In this document: positions 1-9,190 of the stretch, in pieces
How the letters are laid out: each line of letters starts with the position of its first letter
How positions within the stretch are numbered: position 1 is the first letter of the stretch
Source of the DNA: Gammaproteobacteria bacterium
GTDB lineage: Bacteria > Pseudomonadota > Gammaproteobacteria > GRL18
Direction of reading: 5' to 3'
Assembly (NCBI GenBank): GCA_016744375.1
Contig: JADGEM010000030.1
Span: 1 to 52,401 of the forward strand
DNA length: 52,401 bases
Notes under the pieces: model-generated
Databases searched by the model: none
What the model was told of the DNA's origin: nothing
Seen by the model: the letters and a program-made list of their open reading frames with translations, nothing else
Translations under genes and position numbers: made by a program

Positions 1-112
1 GCGGCAGCAATGCCACAACTTTTTTGTCAACTGTTTTACGTTATATTTTTAAATTATTTTTCCTCTTTTGGGGAATGTGGAACTCTAAACTTTAGTTATT
101 GAAGATATTGAT

Positions 113-658
113 GTGAAAAAAGTGATTGAAATGGACCCATTGAGTATTATTTCAAGACTAGAAGAGCTGAATAAAGAAAAGCCTGTTTCTAATAATGGGC
201 AAGCAAACAAAGCAATGGATGAGCTGCATGAATTTCTTCCTGATATTACGTATCTAAATAAAAAAGAGGAGATTGTTCCTATCAGCCTATATTGTTCAGG
301 GTTATATTTGCAGTTAGAACGACTAACAAAAAGTTTTGATATGAGTTCTGCAAAAACAAAAAGTGGAGCCATCAGTGGTATTTCAAAGCGGGGCTTTACT
401 AAAAAGGATTTTATGAATCGGTTCACCTCGGGTGAAAAGAAAAAAATCTGGGGAAATCCCTATATTCGTAAAGAAAGAATCAAAGGTATCGGTGAGGTGA
501 CTTCCCTATTAACTAAGGCAAGTGGTACTTTAGAAGTAGATATTCTAGTAGAAAGAACAAAGGGAAAAGAAATTAAAAATATGATTGAGTGTGCAGGTGT
601 TTCCAGTTTTTACTTAGGTAAAAAAGGACTTGCCTATGTTTCAAAAATTCGTGTTTAA
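113..658 (+). CDS. Cas5fv-like effector subunit of a type I-F2 (I-Fv) CRISPR system, N-terminally truncated
   Basis: The 181-residue frame reads like the C-terminal half of Cas5fv, the subunit that replaces the large subunit in the minimal I-F variant of Shewanella putrefaciens. From memory of that protein, the segments [32 protein letters not shown] and [16 protein letters not shown] look characteristic. The C-terminus has the strand-helix-strand pattern of a RAMP ferredoxin fold. The intact family member is about 330 residues, so about 150 N-terminal residues are missing. Upstream, this frame has stops at 50-52 and 86-88. A different frame reads FWGMW at 66-80, which could be a displaced piece of the missing half. 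The GTG at 113 has only a weak GAAG before it. The gene lies 13 nt before cas6f, as expected for the order cas7fv-cas5fv-cas6f. It is probably a broken or shortened gene. Identity rests on recalled similarity, not a search. Confidence 0.62.
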   Translation: MKKVIEMDPLSIISRLEELNKEKPVSNNGQANKAMDELHEFLPDITYLNKKEEIVPISLYCSGLYLQLERLTKSFDMSSAKTKSGAISGISKRGFTKKDFMNRFTSGEKKKIWGNPYIRKERIKGIGEVTSLLTKASGTLEVDILVERTKGKEIKNMIECAGVSSFYLGKKGLAYVSKIRV

Positions 659-671
659 ATCTGGAGTAATT

Positions 672-1223
672 ATGGATCATTATATAGACATACAAATTAA
701 GCCTGATGCTGAAATGCGTGAAAATGTATTGCTCAATAAAGTTTATACTAAACTTCATAAGGCTTTATTTTTCTTAAAATCAACGGACATTGGTGTTAGT
801 TTTCCTAGGTACATAGTATTACTGGGAAATACTATTCGCATACATGGCACTGCAAGCAGATTATTGGAATTACAAAATACAAATTGGTTAGGTGGTTTGT
901 CAGGTTACTGTAAAGTGGCAAAAATACAAGTAATACCCAATGATGTGAGTTATTGTACTATCTCACGTAAACAAGTAAATATGACTATGGCAAAGCTTAG
1001 GCGTTTACTCAAACGAGGATCAATCTCTGTTCTAGAAACCAAAAAATATAAAGCTAAAATGTATACTCAGAGTTTGGAAAATCCTTTCCTTGAACTGGAT
1101 AGTACTTCAAATGGTAATATTCATCGACGCTATATTGAATTTGGTGAATCTCAAAATTTTCCTGAAAATGGTACATTTGATTCCTTCGGTTTAAGCAAAC
1201 AAGCAACCGTTCCCTTGTTTTAG
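672..1223 (+). CDS. cas6f: Cas6f (Csy4) CRISPR pre-crRNA endoribonuclease
   Basis: Cas6f cuts the repeat hairpin of the CRISPR transcript and stays bound to the crRNA 3' stem-loop. The 183-residue protein starts at the ATG preceded by GGAG (663-666), giving MDHYIDI, the classic Csy4 start (family about 185 aa). His29 in KLHKALFF matches the catalytic histidine of Pseudomonas Csy4. IGVSFP, the Arg/Lys-rich helix MAKLRRLLKRG (groove binding) and the end FGLSKQATVPLF are all family hallmarks. Where the Pseudomonas enzyme has Tyr176 before GLSK, this protein has Phe172. The gene follows the cas5fv-like frame and precedes an array of I-F repeats with the expected hairpin, so it probably processes that array. 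Confidence 0.93.
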   Translation: MDHYIDIQIKPDAEMRENVLLNKVYTKLHKALFFLKSTDIGVSFPRYIVLLGNTIRIHGTASRLLELQNTNWLGGLSGYCKVAKIQVIPNDVSYCTISRKQVNMTMAKLRRLLKRGSISVLETKKYKAKMYTQSLENPFLELDSTSNGNIHRRYIEFGESQNFPENGTFDSFGLSKQATVPLF

Positions 1224-1249
1224 GTTCTAATAAAAAATGGAGTGATAAT

Positions 1250-1822
1250 AAAGCAAAATTACACCTTCTTGAACAAAAAATATCAATGAATATTAGAAAT
1301 GGCATTGAATATATTTGCATTACCGATATCGTAAAGTACAAAAAATAGAAAAGATTAGATGAACTGATTAGAATCTGGTTGTGTAATCGTAATGCTATAT
1401 ACTCTCTTGGTATCTGAGAATAGTAAAATAATCCAGTTTGTAACCCTGTCAAATTTGACGGGGTTACAAAAAGAAGCAGGTCTGAATAGTTTTACTCTTA
1501 CTCCAAAGCAACGGGTTGAAAAGACTGCTGCCATCAAAGAAAATTTTGTTCCTGATTATTTAACACCTCAGAAAACCAGTTTTGTCTATCCAATGAAGCA
1601 GATTTATTAAATGTTGCTGTTTGGTATTATTGCGAGACAATAGTGTGAATTAAATCCTGTCTTAAAGGGTAATATGAGAGAACACATCAATATTTACCAG
1701 TTGGTTTGTTTTGCCAATCTTGAATCAATAAATGCTCATTTTATTGATGAAGGTTTATGATAATATAATAAGTTGATAAAACTAAATCAATTAGCCATTT
1801 GACAGATGAATATTTTAGTGGA
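1250..1822 (+). pseudogene. Decayed KilA-N domain gene
   Basis: Reading across frames gives a recognisable KilA-N domain protein. Frame of 1286 reads MNIRNGIEYICITDIVKYK, a stop at 1346, then KRLDELIRIWLCNRNAIYSLGI, a stop, and NNPVCNPVKFDG. The next frame reads AGLNSFTLTPKQ, then AIKENFVPDYLTPQKTSFVY. A further frame reads LLFGIIARQ, stop, CELNPVLKGNMREH, QLVCFANLESINAHFIDEGL, stop, KLIKLNQLAI. The order matches the family, whose intact members are about 270 aa. The middle of the domain, normally between TPKQW and the AIKEN segment, is deleted. KilA-N proteins occur in phages and as stand-alone bacterial genes of unclear role. The remnant fills the space between cas6f and the CRISPR leader. 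Edges are approximate. Confidence 0.8.
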
Positions 1823-1828
1823 TAGCTT
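1799..1828 (+). promoter_or_regulatory. Candidate promoter of the CRISPR array
   Basis: A perfect -35 hexamer TTGACA at 1799-1804 is followed after 17-18 nt by a weak -10 (ATAGCT or TAGCTT, 1822-1828). A start near 1835 would place the boxA at 1867 inside the leader RNA. The -35 lies in the tail of the KilA-N remnant. It is a prediction only; the -10 is poor. Confidence 0.35.
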
Positions 1829-1985
1829 TAATAGCTGACTAGAAACCAAAAATACCCAATAACTTTTGCTCTTTAACAATTTGCTTAATTATTAATAAGT
1901 TATGCATCAGATAATAATGATAGGTAAAAATTCCTAAATTTATCTATCTGATTGTTGTAACTTATTTTTTTGCTGTTAGACTGTA
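1829..1985 (+). promoter_or_regulatory. CRISPR leader with rrn-type boxA antitermination element
   Basis: This AT-rich stretch directly precedes the first repeat and follows cas6f, the usual place of a leader. At 1867-1883 it holds TGCTCTTTAACAATTTG, whose first 12 bases equal the Escherichia coli ribosomal boxA. BoxA binds NusB-NusE and blocks Rho-dependent termination. BoxA elements before CRISPR arrays have been reported to protect long non-coding array transcripts from Rho. The rRNA leader at the other end of this window has the related TGCTCTTTAAAA, so the same machinery could serve both. Newest spacers should lie at this end. Confidence 0.75.
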
Positions 1986-4900
1986 GTTCACTGCCGTACA
2001 GGCAGCTTAGAAAAATTCAATATAGCGTCGATGAATATTACCATTGTTCACTGCCGTACAGGCAGCTTAGAAAGCTTTTTCTTTAAGCAGCGGTTTGGCT
2101 CAAAAGTTCACTGCCGTACAGGCAGCTTAGAAAGTGAGAAGTGACGCAATTTGCCGCCATATTCTGTTCACTGCCGTACAGGCAGCTTAGAAAAAGTCTT
2201 TGGGTTACCGTCCAGGCGAAACAATGTTCACTGCCGTACAGGCAGCTTAGAAAAATCATTGCATTGACGCAGCCTTAAAAATTATGTTCACTGCCGTACA
2301 GGCAGCTTAGAAAGATTAGAACTGTTGTTTCAGTTGACCCAGCAAGTTCACTGCCGTACAGGCAGCTTAGAAATCAACATTGTCAGGCAGTAATTACACC
2401 GGTGAGTTCACTGCCGTACAGGCAGCTTAGAAATGTAACCCCAGCAACAGGAACTATTCAGATTGGTTCACTGCCGTACAGGCAGCTTAGAAATCTTTTT
2501 ATATTGTCAATGCGCTCACTGATCCGTTCACTGCCGTACAGGCAGCTTAGAAAAAAATGATACTTGCAATATCTCCTATATTCCTGTTCACTGCCGTACA
2601 GGCAGCTTAGAAAAGTTATGACGCTGGAGGATATTAAGGGTTTGCGTTCACTGCCGTACAGGCAGCTTAGAAAACCAGTTGGTAAAGGAAAATCTATCAC
2701 TATTGGTTCACTGCCGTACAGGCAGCTTAGAAAGAATTGTTAGCAAAGGGCATGAGATTTGAATCGTTCACTGCCGTACAGGCAGCTTAGAAAAAAAATA
2801 GGCGCATTAGTTCCTGCCAATGTTCGTTCACTGCCGTACAGGCAGCTTAGAAACTGTTTTTGCTTTTCTGACTTCCGCTTTTTTGTGTTCACTGCCGTAC
2901 AGGCAGCTTAGAAAAGACTCTGAAATATGGTTTTCATGGAACCCCAGTTCACTGCCGTACAGGCAGCTTAGAAATTTAAATCTTGGATCGCTGCTGCCGT
3001 TATTCTGTTCACTGCCGTACAGGCAGCTTAGAAAGCTAATAGCTCGAGTATCCGTTCCGCCGCTTCGTTCACTGCCGTACAGGCAGCTTAGAAATGATTT
3101 ACCAATTATAGCGGTTAGGCCTGGTAGTTCACTGCCGTACAGGCAGCTTAGAAATACTCTTATAATGAGAGCAATGCCACTGACCAGTTCACTGCCGTAC
3201 AGGCAGCTTAGAAATTATCAATATTCTCACGCATGCTCTTGGTAGCGTTCACTGCCGTACAGGCAGCTTAGAAATCAACGAAAGAATTTTGCTTAATATC
3301 ATTGAGGTTCACTGCCGTACAGGCAGCTTAGAAAAATCATCATATGCAGCGCTTGCTTTTAATATTGTTCACTGCCGTACAGGCAGCTTAGAAATGGTAA
3401 AACATCAGGTGTTACAGGCCAGGCCAGTTCACTGCCGTACAGGCAGCTTAGAAAGTTGTCCTTCCCTCGCTTGATTTCGAGATCTAGTTCACTGCCGTAC
3501 AGGCAGCTTAGAAATAAACTCCAAAACTCGTGCTATCATTTGTGTTGTTCACTGCCGTACAGGCAGCTTAGAAAGTTGGGCGTGAAGACCGTAGCGTTAT
3601 ACCGAGGTTCACTGCCGTACAGGCAGCTTAGAAAAGTTTCAAGATTAATATAACGAGTATTTTTCTGTTCACTGCCGTACAGGCAGCTTAGAAAATCACT
3701 GGCAAACTTTTGAACTTCATTTAAATGTTCACTGCCGTACAGGCAGCTTAGAAATTGTACGTTAAATTGTCTGCTGATACAGACGGGTTCACTGCCGTAC
3801 AGGCAGCTTAGAAATTGTTGAATGTTTAAAAATTAATAAAATGTGTGTTCACTGCCGTACAGGCAGCTTAGAAAAATTGGCCAACAGGCTAACCAAATGA
3901 AATAGTGTTCACTGCCGTACAGGCAGCTTAGAAATGAAGGGAGACGGCAAAATAAAATATCCTCCCGTTCACTGCCGTACAGGCAGCTTAGAAATACATT
4001 TGTTTAGTTTGTGACTATATGTTTAGGTTCACTGCCGTACAGGCAGCTTAGAAAATTAAATCAATCAGCAATTAATGTCATTAGATGTTCACTGCCGTAC
4101 AGGCAGCTTAGAAAAATTTACGCAACTCGATAAATTCATTAATTGCGTTCACTGCCGTACAGGCAGCTTAGAAACTGGTGATGAACAAGCACACATACAT
4201 GCAAACGTTCACTGCCGTACAGGCAGCTTAGAAATTTAAGCTTTAGGCTTTCCAGATTTAGCTTTTGTTCACTGCCGTACAGGCAGCTTAGAAAAGCTTT
4301 ACAAGATTGTCAGAAATATCAATTGAGTTCACTGCCGTACAGGCAGCTTAGAAAGTGGTACGAGGAAGAACAGTCTCGCTTGAAAGGTTCACTGCCGTAC
4401 AGGCAGCTTAGAAAAACAGCAGCCTCAGCAGGGTGGTGGGGGCGGGGTTCACTGCCGTACAGGCAGCTTAGAAAAATGTAGATGGGTTTGAAGAACTAAT
4501 TCCACCGTTCACTGCCGTACAGGCAGCTTAGAAAAGTAATGCTGTTAGGCAGAACGACTTACCATCGTTCACTGCCGTACAGGCAGCTTAGAAAGTTGGA
4601 TGGGAGTTGACACAAGAACAGTTCGCGTTCACTGCCGTACAGGCAGCTTAGAAACCCAAGCTCCATCAGCACGTTTAACGGCGTTCGTTCACTGCCGTAC
4701 AGGCAGCTTAGAAAAACATTTTGGTCTGATTCGACATAGCCAAGAGGTTCACTGCCGTACAGGCAGCTTAGAAATGTCTTATTGGTTTTATTTGCTGCCG
4801 TAAGTGGTTCACTGCCGTACAGGCAGCTTAGAAATGTATCTTTCGCGCCGTTTTGAATACGATGCGGTTCACTGCCGTACAGGCAACTTAGAAATTAACA

Positions 4901-5974
4901 ATGGCAACGAATCCAAACACACTTACGTTCACTGCCGTACAGGCAGCTTAGAAAGCCACTATGCGTACTCCCGTAACAGTTTATTGGTTCACTGCCGTAC
5001 AGGCAGCTTAGAAATCATTAATTTTGACAGTAACGGGCTCGCGAATGTTCACTGCCGTACAGGCAGCTTAGAAAGTAAGCATAACGGTGTTGACTTCGCA
5101 TGTTGTGTTCACTGCCGTACAGGCAGCTTAGAAAGATAGTTACAGCCGCAGTAATTAATTTTGTTTGTTCACTGCCGTACAGGCAGCTTAGAAAAAAAAG
5201 TCAGATTATTGAAAGAAAGATGTTGCGTTCACTGCCGTACAGGCAGCTTAGAAATTTATGCACTGCGCCCTCTTTTATAGCCTTATGTTCACTGCCGTAC
5301 AGGCAGCTTAGAAATTTATTTTGGAGATGAAAGATAAATTCTATAAGTTCACTGCCGTACAGGCAGCTTAGAAAAATCTTTGGGTATGATAAAACGCTGA
5401 TAAACGGTTCACTGCCGTACAGGCAGCTTAGAAATCAAGAATGCCGACCTCAGGAATGCCAACCTCGTTCACTGCCGTACAGGCAGCTTAGAAAACCACT
5501 CATTGTGTTTGATGAGTTCCCGACTAGTTCACTGCCGTACAGGCAGCTTAGAAACGCACCCTCTGTTTTTGTCATTATTCCATTTTGTTCACTGCCGTAC
5601 AGGCAGCTTAGAAAAGTAATGCTGTTAGGCAGAACGACTTACCATCGTTCACTGCCGTACAGGCAGCTTAGAAATATCTCCATCTCTTTGAAGTCTGCCA
5701 CAATGAGTTCACTGCCGTACAGGCAGCTTAGAAATTTAGGCAGCACCACATCAATACCAATGGAATGTTCACTGCCGTACAGGCAGCTTAGAAAATTAAT
5801 ACCCCACTCAATGACATAGTGATCGGGTTCACTGCCGTACAGGCAGCTTAGAAAAGTATTCGTGCTCGTTGCTCCATGCCTTCTTTGTTCACTGCCGTAC
5901 AGGCAGCTTAGAAAAATCATTTCAAGGTTTTTTACTTTATCCGGCCGTTCACTGCCGTACAGGCAGCTTAGAAA
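1986..5974 (+). CRISPR. Type I-F CRISPR array, 67 repeats and 66 spacers
   Basis: A 28-nt repeat (GTTCACTGCC, GTACA, GGCAG, CTTAGAAA in order) recurs every 60 nt. All spacers I measured are 32 nt except 2854-2886, which is 33. The repeat forms a 5-bp hairpin CTGCC/GGCAG with loop GTACA, as in I-F arrays cut by Cas6f after position 20, leaving an 8-nt handle CTTAGAAA. The orientation puts the leader at the left. By eye, 66 repeats are identical; the one at 4867-4894 has A for G at position 20. The last repeat (5947-5974) is perfect, whereas terminal repeats are often degenerate. The spacer at 4535-4566 is identical to that at 5615-5646. Open frames running through the array are artefacts of the 60-nt period. 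Confidence 0.99.
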
Positions 5975-6005
5975 TACATTACCATGTTAAACCAAAGTGC
6001 ACTAT

Positions 6006-6749
6006 TCAGTCTGTAAATCCTTTTTTATTTAACAATGATTTAATCTCATCGGGCAAATCAACTGCCCCATTAAAATCTGTTTTGCTAAAAATGGCCTGAT
6101 TAAAATTAGCCTGATCCAGGCGGGCATTATTGAGTTTTGCACCAGAGAAATCTGCATTGGAGAAATTAACTTCTTCTGCACTGACACCGATTAGTTTTGT
6201 CTTTTGAAAGACAGAGCCACTCAAATCACTGTTAATGAGTACGGCACGGAATAGCCTGACATTGCTAAAGTCAGCATGCCGGAACTGAGATTCTTCCATG
6301 AGTAAATCATGCATAAAGGCATTGCTAAAGTCAGCATGATCCCCATTGGCTTCATTGAGATCGGTCCCTGAAAAGGATGCGCCTCGGAGATCAGCATGGG
6401 TTAAAGTGGTTGCATCCATATGGGCATGAAATAAATCGGCATTTTCAAGTCTGGCTTTTGTTAAATTACAACCGGTGAGATCTGTCCATTTAAACTGGCT
6501 CTTAACAAGAGTAGCTTCACTCAAATTACAATCAGACATTTTTGTATTGGAGAAATCAACCTGACTGAGGTCGGCACCATGCAGGTCAATATTAACCAGA
6601 TTTTTTTCTGTAAAAGTGCAATGGCGCAAATCTGTTTCAGGTTTGGGCTGAACACATGAGCCTTTTGGTAAGGCGAATGCTGATATTGGTGATAATAAAA
6701 AAGTGATGATGAATAGGTGTTGGAGCAAAGAAAAACTGGGTGAATGCAT
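6006..6749 (-). CDS. Exported pentapeptide-repeat protein
   Basis: After a signal peptide (hydrophobic LFIITFLLSPISAFA, residues about 12-27) nearly the whole protein consists of pentapeptide units of the A(D/N)LXX type, such as ADLSQVDFSN, ADLRGASFSG and ADFSGAKLNN. These build a right-handed quadrilateral beta-helix. The role is unknown; some cytoplasmic members mimic DNA and protect gyrase, but an exported one is unlikely to do so. I chose the ATG at 6749 because AAAGG lies upstream and it begins the signal peptide; the longer frame from 6830 has no ribosome site and a non-signal-like N-terminus. The gene runs toward the CRISPR array and ends 31 nt from its last repeat. Confidence 0.8.
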   Translation of the reverse strand: MHSPSFSLLQHLFIITFLLSPISAFALPKGSCVQPKPETDLRHCTFTEKNLVNIDLHGADLSQVDFSNTKMSDCNLSEATLVKSQFKWTDLTGCNLTKARLENADLFHAHMDATTLTHADLRGASFSGTDLNEANGDHADFSNAFMHDLLMEESQFRHADFSNVRLFRAVLINSDLSGSVFQKTKLIGVSAEEVNFSNADFSGAKLNNARLDQANFNQAIFSKTDFNGAVDLPDEIKSLLNKKGFTD

Positions 6750-6894
6750 TGGCAGGCCTTTGGCTCGATTGACAGAAAGTATTTTTTGTTGTCCTGCAAT
6801 GAGACCTGTTGTTTTGCATTTTACTTTCATCTATTTCTGCTAGAATGCAGTATTTAAGCCGTGTTAAATATCATTGGAAAGAGAGTAACAAACA

Positions 6895-7593
6895 TTGAAT
6901 CAAAAAATGCCTATCAAAGAATTGAGAAAAATGATTTCTGAGAGTCTGGAAGACTTTAAGCTGGATCAAAATGAAAAATATGAATTCAAAGAACTCTCTC
7001 AGACACTGGATGATGAACATCTTCGCTTTATTAAAAATACGGCCTTTGACTTAAGTCGACCTCATATTGAAAAAGGTGGGAGTGAGGCTGTCCGTGTACT
7101 TAACTGGCTTGAACGGATGCTAAAAGCCATTCAGCCGATCAATAAAACTTTATCACTAAAATCGGCTGCTTATTTTAGCCCTGGAGAGGCTTGTCGGGAT
7201 AAGATTATCAGTCTTATCAACCATGCTGGAAAAAAAATAGATATTTGTGTTTTTACTATATCAGATAATACTATTTCACAGGCAATCTTAAAGGCTCACC
7301 AGCGTGGTATCAAAGTGACCATCATCAGTGATAATGATAAGGCCAATGACAAGGGAAGTGATGTCAGCGACTTATCGGCTAGCGGAGTGAAAGTGATTTT
7401 TGATCATTCACCCCATCATATGCATCATAAATTTGCGATTTTTGATGAACAACAATTACTCAACGGCAGCTTTAACTGGACTCGCAGTGCAACAACACGT
7501 AATGAGGAAAACATTATAGTAACCAGTGAGCCAGAGTTGGTGAATGCTTTTCAGCAAAAATTTGCTGAACTGAAAGAAAAATTTGGTCGCTAA
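6895..7593 (+). CDS. Phospholipase D-like domain protein (single HKD motif nuclease/phosphodiesterase)
   Basis: The C-terminal half (about residues 85-225) is a PLDc_2 domain: SAAYFSPGEACRDKIISLI, CVFTISDNTIS, then the HxK(x)4D motif at His177-Lys179-Asp184, followed by LLNGSFNWT and NEENIIV. Single-motif members dimerise to form one active site and usually cleave nucleic acids or phospholipids. The N-terminal 80 residues are helical and charged with no family I recognise. No signal peptide is visible, so it is probably cytoplasmic. The start is TTG at 6895, 10 nt after GAGAG; the next ATG is at 6907 and too far from that site. It is divergent from the pentapeptide gene and upstream of guaB, with no functional link evident. 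Confidence 0.8.
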   Translation: MNQKMPIKELRKMISESLEDFKLDQNEKYEFKELSQTLDDEHLRFIKNTAFDLSRPHIEKGGSEAVRVLNWLERMLKAIQPINKTLSLKSAAYFSPGEACRDKIISLINHAGKKIDICVFTISDNTISQAILKAHQRGIKVTIISDNDKANDKGSDVSDLSASGVKVIFDHSPHHMHHKFAIFDEQQLLNGSFNWTRSATTRNEENIIVTSEPELVNAFQQKFAELKEKFGR

Positions 7594-7676
7594 GTAATTT
7601 GTTCTTTTCCAGGCAGTAAAAATAGATTATAATTATCTGTTATCTCATTAACTTTCACCTGGAGGGATTTCCCCTT

Positions 7677-9149
7677 ATGCGAATCGTTGAAGAAGCACTG
7701 ACCTTTGATGATGTTTTACTCATTCCTGCCTTTTCTGAAGTACTGCCTAAAGAAGTTACACTGGCGACAAAAATAACCAGAGATATTGTGTTGAATATCC
7801 CTATGGTCTCTGCAGCCATGGATACGGTGACAGAGCATCGTATGGCAATTGCTATGGCGCAACAGGGTGGTATTGGTATTATTCATAAAAATATGACTGT
7901 AGAAGAACAAGCCAGAGAAGTGACTCGGGTTAAAAAACATGAAAGTGGTGTTGTCACTGATCCGATTACTGTTTCTCCTGATACCAGCATTCGTGATGTG
8001 ATGGAGCTGACCAGGCAAAAGCGTATTTCAGGTGTACCGGTTGTTATTAAAGCAGCAAATGGTCATGAGCTGGTGGGCATTGTCACCAGTCGTGATTTAC
8101 GTTTTGAAACGCACCTGGATGAAGCGGTCAGTACGATTATGACACCCAAAGAGCGCTTGGTCACAGTCAATGAAGGGGCTGACAGGCAAGAAGTGAAAGC
8201 ATTGCTTCATGAACACCGAATTGAAAAAATACTGGTGGTTAATGATGCTTTTCAGCTGCGCGGTATGATCACTGTTAAAGATATGCAAAAAGCAACGGAT
8301 TACCCTCTGGCTTGCAAAGATGAAGAAGGCCGTTTACGTGTTGGGGCGGCTGTGGGTGTTGGTGCTGGAACGGATGAGCGTATTGAAGCGCTGGCCAATG
8401 CGGGTGTTGATGTGGTCGTTGTTGATACGGCACATGGCCATTCCATTGGTGTTATTAATCGGGTGGCCTGGGTTAAGAAACACTTCCCCAAGGTACAGGT
8501 TATTGGTGGAAATATCGCCACTGCAGCGGCAGCCAGAGCTCTGGTTGATGCCGGTGCAGATGCAGTAAAAGTAGGTATTGGTCCAGGCTCAATCTGTACC
8601 ACCCGAATCGTTGCCGGTGTTGGTGTTCCTCAAATTAGTGCCATCAGTAATGTGGCCAAAGAACTTGAAGGTACTGGTATTCCTTTGATAGGTGATGGCG
8701 GCATTCGTTTTTCCGGTGATTTTTCCAAAGCAATTGTGGCAGGTGCTTCCTGCTGTATGTTCGGCAGTGTGTTTGCTGGTACTGAAGAAGCGCCAGGTGA
8801 AGTTGAGTTGTATCAGGGGCGTTCGTATAAGTCTTATCGAGGCATGGGTTCAATGGGAGCGATGTCTCAACAGCAAGGTTCCAGCGATCGTTATTTCCAG
8901 GAAAGCAGTGATGCAGATAAACTGGTACCGGAAGGTATTGAAGGCCGTGTCCCTTTTAAAGGTGGTATGCAGCCGGTCATCCATCAAATGCTGGGTGGTT
9001 TGCGTTCATCAATGGGTTATACCGGGTGCGCTGATATTGAATCAATGCGCAGTAAGCCTGAATTTGTTCGTGTCACCAGCGCCGGAATGGTTGAAAGCCA
9101 TGTTCATGATGTCACCATTACTAAAGAAGCACCAAATTATAGAACATAA
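7677..9149 (+). CDS. guaB: Inosine-5'-monophosphate dehydrogenase
   Basis: GuaB oxidises IMP to XMP with NAD+, the committed step of GMP synthesis. The 490-residue length is typical. The TIM barrel is interrupted by a CBS pair at about residues 93-205 ([17 protein letters not shown] and [17 protein letters not shown]). The catalytic loop [18 protein letters not shown] has the nucleophile Cys307, and the flap region contains GSMGAMSQ. A strong GGAGG lies before the ATG. guaA follows after about 140 nt and a strong hairpin, so guaA may also be transcribed separately. Confidence 0.98.
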   Translation: MRIVEEALTFDDVLLIPAFSEVLPKEVTLATKITRDIVLNIPMVSAAMDTVTEHRMAIAMAQQGGIGIIHKNMTVEEQAREVTRVKKHESGVVTDPITVSPDTSIRDVMELTRQKRISGVPVVIKAANGHELVGIVTSRDLRFETHLDEAVSTIMTPKERLVTVNEGADRQEVKALLHEHRIEKILVVNDAFQLRGMITVKDMQKATDYPLACKDEEGRLRVGAAVGVGAGTDERIEALANAGVDVVVVDTAHGHSIGVINRVAWVKKHFPKVQVIGGNIATAAAARALVDAGADAVKVGIGPGSICTTRIVAGVGVPQISAISNVAKELEGTGIPLIGDGGIRFSGDFSKAIVAGASCCMFGSVFAGTEEAPGEVELYQGRSYKSYRGMGSMGAMSQQQGSSDRYFQESSDADKLVPEGIEGRVPFKGGMQPVIHQMLGGLRSSMGYTGCADIESMRSKPEFVRVTSAGMVESHVHDVTITKEAPNYRT

Positions 9150-9190
9150 AAACGATAGAACATAAAGGTTTTTTGTCACGGAAAATATAG

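Noticed and set aside
85..426. 113-codon reverse frame opposite the cas5fv-like gene
   Set aside because: Shadow of the plus-strand frame; no ribosome site and no family features.
1392..1610. 72-codon forward frame as a separate small gene
   Set aside because: It is one frame of the decayed KilA-N gene.
2820..5819. Several open frames of 60-141 codons with repeated SLPYRQLR or HCRTGSLE words
   Set aside because: They are the CRISPR repeat read in its frames; the 60-nt period is a multiple of three and keeps frames open.
1..5974. Tn7-like CRISPR-associated transposon (I-F3)
   Set aside because: No transposon genes or ends are visible, the array is very long, and the gene before cas6f resembles Cas5fv, not Cas7f or a Cas8/5 fusion.
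6006..6749. Pentapeptide protein as a Qnr-like gyrase protector or anti-CRISPR
   Set aside because: It has a signal peptide, so a cytoplasmic DNA-mimic role is unlikely; nothing in the sequence supports anti-CRISPR activity.
8300..8602. 100-codon reverse frame inside guaB
   Set aside because: Opposite-strand shadow of a highly conserved gene.
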